64,000 bases of DNA. Origin: Ceratothoa steindachneri. Its lineage: Eukaryota > Arthropoda > Malacostraca > Isopoda > Cymothoidae. Position numbers and translations under genes: made by a program. The stretch is from NCBI GenBank assembly GCA_963969495.1, contig OZ018321.1, forward strand, positions 63,518,780-63,582,779. The letters run 5' to 3'. This document shows positions 57,030 through 64,000 of the stretch, piece after piece. The notes beneath the pieces are model-generated. The model searched no databases. It was not told where the DNA came from and was given only the letters and a program-made list of their open reading frames with translations. Numbering within the stretch: position 1 is the first letter of the stretch; every line of letters begins with the position of its first letter.

Positions 57030-59893
57030 TTAATTGTTTTGCGTCCCTAAACGGCCACTTTTCAAGACTTTGTCTAGTCTTAACTTGAACTGGTTAACAG
57101 ATTCACTGTTGACAACTTCCACTGGAAGTGCGTTCCACTTACCGCAGATACTGTAAGGGAAAAATTTTCCACACAAATTGTGGTTGTCACGCTTCAGTTC
57201 AAGTTTGAAGCCGTGATTGCGCGTTCTGTTCTCACTCAGTGTGAAAATATCCCGGTAGTCAACATTGTCGAACCCTCGAAGTATTTTAAAAACTTCGATG
57301 AGCTGACCACGCAGTCTACGGGTTTCCAGCGAGAACAGATTTAGTTCCTTTAGTCTATCCTCATAACTTTTATGTCGGATAGAGGGGATCAGCTTGGTTG
57401 CCCCTGGCTTGTACGCGTTCCAACCTTGCGATATCCTTTCGAAACGAAGGACTCCAAACTTGTACGGCATACTCCAGGTGCGGCCGAACGAAGGAGTTGT
57501 ACAGACAAAGTACTATCTCCTTGTTACAGCATCCAAACTGGCGCTTTATGTAGCCTAACATCCTTTGGGCTTTCTTCTCTGCCTCGATACACTGTTTCGA
57601 GAAATTGAGGTAGCTAGTGATAATTACACCCAAGTCCTTCTCAGTGTCACTCGATTCAAGAGCAGTGTCCTTAAGGATATAATGAGATTAGGGGTTTCTG
57701 TGGCCGATATGCATCACTTTGCAATTGTTTACGTTAAAAGGCATTTGCCACGTGTACAACCACTCCCCAATCTTCCCAAGCTCTTCCTGCAGGCGGGCAG
57801 TATTTCCATCATTTGCAACGTTCATACCAAGCATGGTATCGTCGGCAAATTTGGATATCTTGGCAACCATGTCACCGTCCATGTCGTTGACGTAGATGAT
57901 GAATAGTAGTGATCCCAGGACAGAATTTTGAGGCACCCCTCTAGTAACGGGCACCCACTCAAAAGCCTGTCCATTCAACACCACCCGTTGCAGTCTGCCA
58001 CTTAGCCAGTTCTTGATCTAGCCGGCTACTTTTCCGTCTATGCCAAGCGCTCGCACTTTCCGAAGAAGGCGGCGGTGTGGTACCTTATCAAAGGCTTTCT
58101 GAAAGTCTAAGTACACTACATCCACCGCCTTGTCCCGATCGTGCTCACTGAAAACAAAGTGGAAGAATTCCACAAGGTTCGTCAGGCATGACCGTTGCCT
58201 TCGGAAGCCGTGCTGGGAACTCCTCAGTAGCAGGTTTGACTCTAAATACGACGTCATTTTGTCTACCATCATGCTTTCCATGAGTTTACCAACTATCGAA
58301 TTCAGACTGATAGGTCGGTAGTTTGACGGTTGGCTACGGTCTACTTTCCTGGAGATAGGAGTGACCTCCGCTTCACGCCAGTCTCTAGAAACACATTCGG
58401 TCCGGATTGACATTTTGAAGATTGCGCTCAGGTGTCGTGACACTTGATCGCGCACTTCTTTCAACACTTTAGGTAGAAACCCATTCGGCCAGGTGACTTA
58501 TTCGTCATCAGGTCACTGATCTTCTTTTTTATTTCCCCTTCGGTGAAGTCCATATCCTCCAGCTTTTCCCCCGAGTAGGAATCCATTGGCTGACGGATGG
58601 GACCACACTCTTCAGTAAACACTGAAGAGAAGTAGTCGTTGAGGATGTTAGCATTTTCTGCACTTAAGTGCTTTAATTCACCCTCCTCATTTCTCAAAGT
58701 GCCAATCGTTCGACGGATTGGTTTACGGCTGTTCACACATCCAAAAATCTCCTTAGGATTCTCTCTACAGAGTCTCGCCACTCGGAGTTCCTCAGAACGC
58801 TTAGCCGCCTTATGCTGGACCTCACTCTCCTGGCTAGCCTCCGGTATTCGTCAAAGTCACTCGAGATCTTCGATTGCCGGTACACAGTTCTCTTCTTCCT
58901 AAGTACTTGGCCGATTTCTCGATTAAACCACTTTGGTTGAACAGAAGACTGACGGGGACATTTCAGAGGGATGAAACGCGATTGAAGGCTCATGAATGTG
59001 GTTTTGAAACTGTCCCACGAGCCTTCAACAACATCGCACACTTCTAGCCTCGCGTCAGTCAGTCCAGCACGAAGACTTGCAAAGTCTGCTCTTTTCAAAT
59101 AGAGTTTTCTCGATTTAAGAGTTGCAGGCCCTGCCTTCGGGACTTTGACTACAAATCTAATTAGTCGGTGGTCACTGCCACCGAGCTCTTCACCAGCAGA
59201 GAGGTCCTCAACGATGTCATCCTCAGAGGTGAAAACCAAGTCAAGGATATTGTCTCCTCTCGTTGGCTCTCTCACCCATTGAGTCAGGAACTCGTTGTTC
59301 GCAAACTTCAGGAGTAGTGCGTTCTCGCCACAGGGTTATCTGGTTTCCCAGTCAACTTGTGTGTTGAAATCACCCATGAAGATATACACCCTGTCTTCGA
59401 CAAGTTATCCTAGTAGCTGGTACAGATCTCTGTCCTTTTCAACGAGTTAAGCAGGAGGTCTATAAAGCACCAGGGTCCTGTATTTGGCAGGACCTATCTC
59501 TAGGTCAACACCTAGTAGTTCATGGTCAGATACGATGTTGCAATCCATTGAGTTGAGAGTATCCTTGACATACAACATCACACCGCCACCCTCTCTGTCT
59601 GGCCTATCTTTCAGGAAGAGCTGGTAATCGGGAATCGTGAATTCACCTTCAAAATCTCGGCTTGAGGTTTTAATCCACGACTCCGTTATGGCCACCATCT
59701 CCGGTTCTTCTGTTGCTACGAGGCCACTAAGTTCTAGAAACTTGTTTCTGATAGACCTCGCATTGAACACAAGAACTTTGAGGGAGTCCCCGACTGTAGG
59801 ACTCCCTACGCTCTTCCGTTTCCCGCTTTCTTTCTCTGTGGCGGGGTCACTCCCTCTTTGTGACTTCAGAAAAGGTCGTTCCTGGAGTAACAC
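57030..59893 (-). pseudogene. CR1-like ORF2: endonuclease and reverse transcriptase, broken
   Basis: The endonuclease starts with LKVLVFNARSIRNKFLELSG, has EPEMVAITESWIK with the catalytic glutamate, and LVLYRPPA before a stop. After shifts, VREPTRGDNILDLVFTSEDD and LGGSDHRLIRF carry the SDH motif. The reverse transcriptase runs through KKISDLMTNKSPG, then VVYLDFQKAFDKVP (motif A) and VPQNSVLGSLLFIIYVNDMD (motif B, normally GVPQGS). Motif C follows as SKFADDTMLG, then GYIKRQFGCCNKEIVLCLYN and the C-terminal FKLRLDKVLKSGRLGTQNN. At least five stops or shifts interrupt it. The ORF overlaps the end of ORF1 by about 47 bases. Confidence 0.9.
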
Positions 59894-61231
59894 GGGTGTA
59901 CTGGCGTACGTCCTCCTTTACTTGGGGTCTGACACTTCTTTGGGTCCGCTCCACAACATCCTGGATCATGTTCGCGAGTGCAGGTTTCCCTTTAAAGGAA
60001 AGATGCACTCCGTCCCTTTTGTACAGGTCATTTCTCCCGTAAAAGGTGCGGTAGGGGTCTACAAAAAAGACTCCTTCCGCCGTACAAAGATCTCCCAGGC
60101 GTTGGTTTATGGAGACGTTCCTCGCGTGAGCATTGCGGGATGGACCTCGTCTTGGGAGTATCCCGACCACGACACGTCTGCGGGTTTTTAGCCCACAGTC
60201 CTCAACTCCTCCCATAGCCATGGTCAGGATCTTTCCGCTGGCGCCTACTTTACCTCTTCGTAGGTAGAGATCGTTGCCACTTGCCATGAGGGCAACTACT
60301 GAGTTCTCAGAGATCTGTGATTTCTCAGCCTCTACCCTTTCCTGGGAGGCAGCTTACCTTCACACTGGTGCGAAGGCGGGCCACTAGCAAGGGTTGTAGA
60401 TCCCGCGCTTGGGAGTCACCGATCACGATGAACATCGCGCATTTGGGTTCAAAGGACAGAGGCTTTCCTTTCAGTATGGGCTCTTTTGATGCCTCTTTCT
60501 TCCCCACCTTTTTGGGTTTCTTCTTCTTCTTTTTCTTCTTCATTTTATCTTCCGTTTCTGCTTTCTCTTCTGTTTTATCTACTGTTTTTTCTTTCTTACT
60601 CTTCCTTTTTTTCTTTTTGACGCCCTGAGTAACCCCGGCTGCAGCTGGCTCTGGGAAATCGGATGGATGGCCTATCTCTATCGACGTGGTGCTTAAGGGC
60701 TCAACAGAAGAGCCATCGGCGTCGTTGGGAGTTTCTTGATGCTTCTTGCTCTACCTTGGTGGCTGTCATCTCTGCAATGATGGCTCCGAGACGACGGATT
60801 TGAGTCACATGATCAGATTCAAGGATTTTCACCTTTGCTTCCAGTCGTCGAGTTTTTTCCGCAGAAGATTTAAAAACTTCCTTAAGCTCCTGAAGTTCTG
60901 CCCTTAGGACGCAGTACGTGCAGATACTTCCAGGGTGGCATTTTGAGAAACACCCCTCCGGAAAATCTACGCACCACTTGTTCTTTTGGCATGTAGAGCA
61001 GGTATATTTTAACGCAACAGCTTTTTTCTTTCCAGTCATGCTGAACACTTTATATCTCTGAATACTTTGTGACCACTCAATAAAAAAGAAAGGGGGTGGT
61101 GAGTTCGCCCCGCGTGAGTCGCTCCCGCCTATCGATCGGAAAGGTTTCGGATCTTTCAGAAGGCACGCTTTTTGTGCTGCTTTTCGTCCGACCGAATCCT
61201 CAAACCTCGGCGTGCCGTGGCTCCCAACCAA
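59847..61231 (-). pseudogene. CR1-like ORF1: zinc finger, coiled coil and SGNH esterase-like domain
   Basis: The probable start is MTGKKKAVALKYTCSTCQKN at 61039. A cysteine-rich finger reads YTCSTCQKNKWC, FPEGCFSKCHP and ICTYC. A coiled coil follows (RAELQELKEVFKSSAEKTRR). After a frameshift, 60543-60325 has a lysine-rich run and FIVIGDSQARDLQPLL with the nucleophile serine block. After another shift, 60287-59847 has ASGNDLYLRRG (asparagine block), LPRRGPSRNAHARNVSINQR and DGVHLSFKGKPALA (DxxH block). All SGNH family blocks are therefore still readable. In CR1 elements this domain is thought to act on lipid or membrane substrates, and its role is not settled. Confidence 0.85.
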
Positions 61232-61976
61232 ACAGCACTGACGATTCCCGAAGGGGCCATCGATTTCTCACCAGGTGAACAACGGAGCACGCCCCGTACT
61301 AAACTCTTACTACTTCCCTTCACGATGGCCAAGATCTCGGAGCAGCGGTCAATGGATATCCCGCCACACCAAGAGACTCAACCAAAGGCTTTTTATTGGC
61401 CTGGCATCCAACCTGTGAACAAAGGGCCGTCACCTCGGACCGATGCTACCAGAGGCACCCATCAACGGTAACTGGGAATGGTCAATAATTACGCACCAGG
61501 GAAGTTGTTAACGGGGCACCACCCTCATCCCATTCATCGTGCCCCAACGCTTAGGACACCTCTAGTCCTAGTCTCTCGCAACCAGTAAGCGTAGATTGAC
61601 GTTGTTTATAGAGGTTCCAAAGCCTCTCTTCTGACGCGTGAGATAGCTGCCAGGTCCTTATATGTAGATAGAGGGAAAAAAGGGAAAGAGTGACATGATA
61701 GGAGTAGGCTTTTTTTTTTCTTTTTGTATAAGTGGGAGAGATAGGATCAAAGTAAAAAAGGAGAAGGATAGAGTAGAAAAAGGAAGGAATGACGCACTTA
61801 GTCTGGAACCTCTTTTCCGACCAAATCGACAAGGGAAGCCCTACTAGGGGTACCTAGAAGAGGTACCCCTGCCGACATAGCTCGAAAAGTCAAAGGTACA
61901 TATAAGCTCTCTTCCCGCGACAAGGGGGCGTCACCTCTCCCTCTACTTTCTTAATGAGAGGGAGAAAGAGAGAGAG

Positions 61977-62208
61977 TGTACACGCCAGTGCCACTAAATT
62001 GATCCCTTCCCTTAGACATGAAAGTTCGCATGGCCGATGTGCATTACCTTGTACCTGTCAAGGTTAAATACCATCTGCAACCTCTCTGACCACTCGCCCA
62101 ACCTGAGAAGGCTATTTCGAAGGCCTTCTACTCCTCACAAGATCACACTACCTCTTAACTTGCCACCGTTAGCGAACTTGGCGATCGAGCATAGTAGTCC
62201 TTGATGTA
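61977..62208. pseudogene. Scrambled CR1-like fragments on both strands
   Basis: Positions 61980-62030 on the plus strand read ASATKLIPSLRHESS, the word before the CR1 C-terminus. Positions 62208-62035 on the minus strand read words near the RT motif C and D region (ASKFAN, LRLGEWSERLQMVFNL, KVMHIGHA) with shifts. The two pieces face each other, so a rearranged old CR1 copy is likely. Confidence 0.55.
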
Positions 62209-62308
<100 letters not shown>

Positions 62309-62343
62309 AAAAATAAAGAGATATAGATAGCTAAATAAATAGA

Positions 62344-62345
62344 TT

Positions 62346-62427
<82 letters not shown>

Positions 62428-62530
62428 ATAGAGAGAGGGAGAAATACATGGATAGAGATAGAGAGGAGAGATAAATAGGTTGAGAGAGAATGAGAGAGAT
62501 AGGGAGGGATACATAGAGGGAGAATAGTGA
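62344..62530. repeat. (GA)n microsatellite and GA-rich flank
   Basis: A GA run (62344-62426) is followed by degenerate gagagata words to about 62530. Confidence 0.95.
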
Positions 62531-62554
62531 GAGACCGAGAAAGGAGGGTATTCC

Positions 62555-64000
62555 CTTTCGTCCCATCATACAATTTACCTTCTTATAATTTAGCAAAATA
62601 TTTGGTTCCTCTAATAACTCCTTTTTCCTCAAAATAATTTAAAATTCAAAATAGTTTTACTTTTGTCAAAGAATTTCTAAATTTTTCTCTCCTTCTCGGT
62701 GCTTACTGAGTACTTTGGGCGTTTCCTCACTTTTTATCAATATTCCACTGGTCCAAACCATCGATATCTTTGTCAGACGTGTCTTTCCCCAACCCAGCAG
62801 TAATTTCCATGGATTTTTCTCCTCTACTTTTTAAAGAACTACTAAAGTTAGTCATTAAAGACAATTATTTTACGTTTAACCACGACACTTATTGACTAAT
62901 AGATAGGGTGGGCATGGGCGGTCCTTTGAGCTCAATCTTTGCTGATATCTTCTTGTCCTGGTTTAAAGAACAATTTTTCAACCAAGAACTGGTAGCATTC
63001 GACCCATACTTGTCGATGACACATACCTCCTGTTCAATACCAAAGACTCGTGTGATAGATTCCTGCAATATAACAAAAACACACATCTCAATATTAAATT
63101 TACCTGCCTATTAGGAGTGCCATGGTTTCCTCTCATTTTGGATATTCACATCTCCCATTCTCTAACAGGATTCGTGACCAAAGTTTTTTGCAAGCCAAAC
63201 TTTAGTGGTCAAGGCCTCAACTTCTTCATTTTTTACGAGTTTTCGTAGCAAATCATTGCCATAAAAACTCCAATATTCCGTGTCTACACTAGTTATTCAA
63301 CTTATAATTGATTTCTTAAAGAAGTTGAATTTATGTGTTGATATTTCAAAGGAAACGGTTTTCCTGTGTCTCTGGTGAAGAAAACTACGGCAAAAACTTT
63401 AACAACATTTACCAACCCAAATTAAAATTCCCACCAGTTTGTAAAAATATCCGTTATGTAGTCTTTCATGATATGGGTTATTTAGACCCAAAACTTTAAA
63501 AAGAAATTAAAACGTTATTAAAGAAATTAATTTTTCGTACCAATTTTAAGATATTTTTTAATAAATAAACAATATTTTAGTTGTAATGACAAACTCCCGC
63601 TTGATGCGAAGTGCTCCCTCATATATGAATTTACTCGCCCCGCCCCCAGAAGAAGTAATCTCGGGAAATATATTGGCAGTACGGTGAGCTCCCTGAAGGC
63701 AAGGCTATCTGCCTATATGGGAATTAGCCACCACAGTTTAGGGAAAGTTCTTCCATAAAAAATGTTCTCGCCTGTTTAGCTACATTCCATCCAATGTAAA
63801 ACAAGTGTCAACTTAAAACATTTTAAAATTTTGCAAACCATCTCCGTCCTTATCATTACGCATTCAAGAATTAATACACATAAAATACTTTATTCTTCCT
63901 CTAAATTCAGATTCCTCTTCTCATCCACTTTTTTTGCTTTAAAATTACTCTAACTATGCCAGTATCTGAGTGTTCATCATACAAACAAAAAGTAAATAAA
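62555..64000 (+). mobile_element. Second Penelope-like element, badly decayed, runs off the window
   Basis: It follows the same order as the element at 44330-45670. A region like PSYNLAKYLDLLITP lies at 62570-62640, motif B VGMGGPLSSIFADIFLSWF at 62908-62960, and a motif C remnant (VDDTYLLFNT) near 63015-63045. Thumb words lie at 63180-63240, and the linker CNDKLPLDAKCSLIYEFT near 63573-63630. The GIY-YIG part GKYIGSTVSSLKARL lies near 63665-63710. Stops and deletions are frequent. The endonuclease CPNC finger is eroded to RPAPR. Confidence 0.85.

Larger units (their letters stand above)
56926..61935 (-). mobile_element. CR1-like LINE, near full length
   Basis: About 5 kb on the minus strand: 5' UTR (61935-61040), ORF1 in pieces (61039-59847), ORF2 in pieces (59893-57030) and a 3' UTR. 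The 3' UTR ends in CCTTGTTACTCTTTGTTACT and CT repeats at 56952-56912. It stands head-to-tail with the deleted copy, whose 5' end begins within a few bases of this 3' end. Stops and frameshifts in both ORFs make it inactive. Confidence 0.88.

Overview
This is a window of animal nuclear DNA, most likely from an arthropod. The evidence is introns with GT-AG borders, long (TA)n arrays, and many broken retroelements and transposases of types common in arthropods: a DUF4817-type Tc1/mariner transposase, an FLJ37770-like mariner, Penelope-like elements, and CR1-like LINEs whose first ORF carries a lipase/esterase-like domain. I see no tRNA, rRNA, CRISPR array or bacterial operon. The species cannot be named from the sequence.

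The only host gene I can support lies on the minus strand. Four exons (51158-50879, 48910 or 48886-48743, 47820-47717 and 14400-14239) have acceptor and donor sites and compatible splice phases. Together they read into a transglutaminase-like core of the kyphoscoliosis peptidase (KY)/hillarin type. The gap between the last two exons, 14401-47716, is a 33.3-kb intron filled with mobile elements. The gene continues beyond the window at the 3' end, and probably upstream of the first exon seen. The usual catalytic cysteine position appears to be alanine.

From left to right: 1-2409 is AT-rich and holds no gene. Positions 2410-9983 hold a tandem duplication of a 0.76-kb repeat unit. The second copy is split by a 6.0-kb gypsy-type LTR element (3417-9424, minus strand) inserted in its (TA)n tract. 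Positions 10372-12783 hold an LTR-like and gag-leader remnant and a truncated mariner. Positions 13185-17079 hold two short inverted-repeat elements and a host exon. Positions 19581-26571 hold a second copy of the LTR family as LTR-internal-LTR-truncated internal. Both copies lack the reverse transcriptase palm and the integrase, so the family looks non-autonomous. Positions 26690-29233 hold transposase and unidentified ORF relics. Positions 29770-37773 are a nested cluster: Penelope-like pieces in opposite orientations around a Jockey-like LINE, then a DUF4817 transposon carrying a CR1 insertion. Positions 37774-46612 hold an LTR-like piece, a perfect 173-bp tandem duplication, two old LINE relics and a Penelope-like element with an inverted 5' end, a GIY-YIG endonuclease region and a hammerhead-like hairpin.

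Positions 46613-51158 hold three host exons, with a 56-57-bp satellite in an intron. Positions 51881-53848 form an unclassified element bounded by inverted repeats of about 145-157 bp, with an internal palindrome. Positions 54235-62208 are CR1 territory: an old fragment, an internally deleted copy, a near-full-length copy placed head-to-tail with it, and another fragment. From 62555 to the window end is a second, badly decayed Penelope-like element.

Apart from the host exons, almost every recognisable coding stretch carries stops, frameshifts or deletions, so most entries are pseudogenes or relics.
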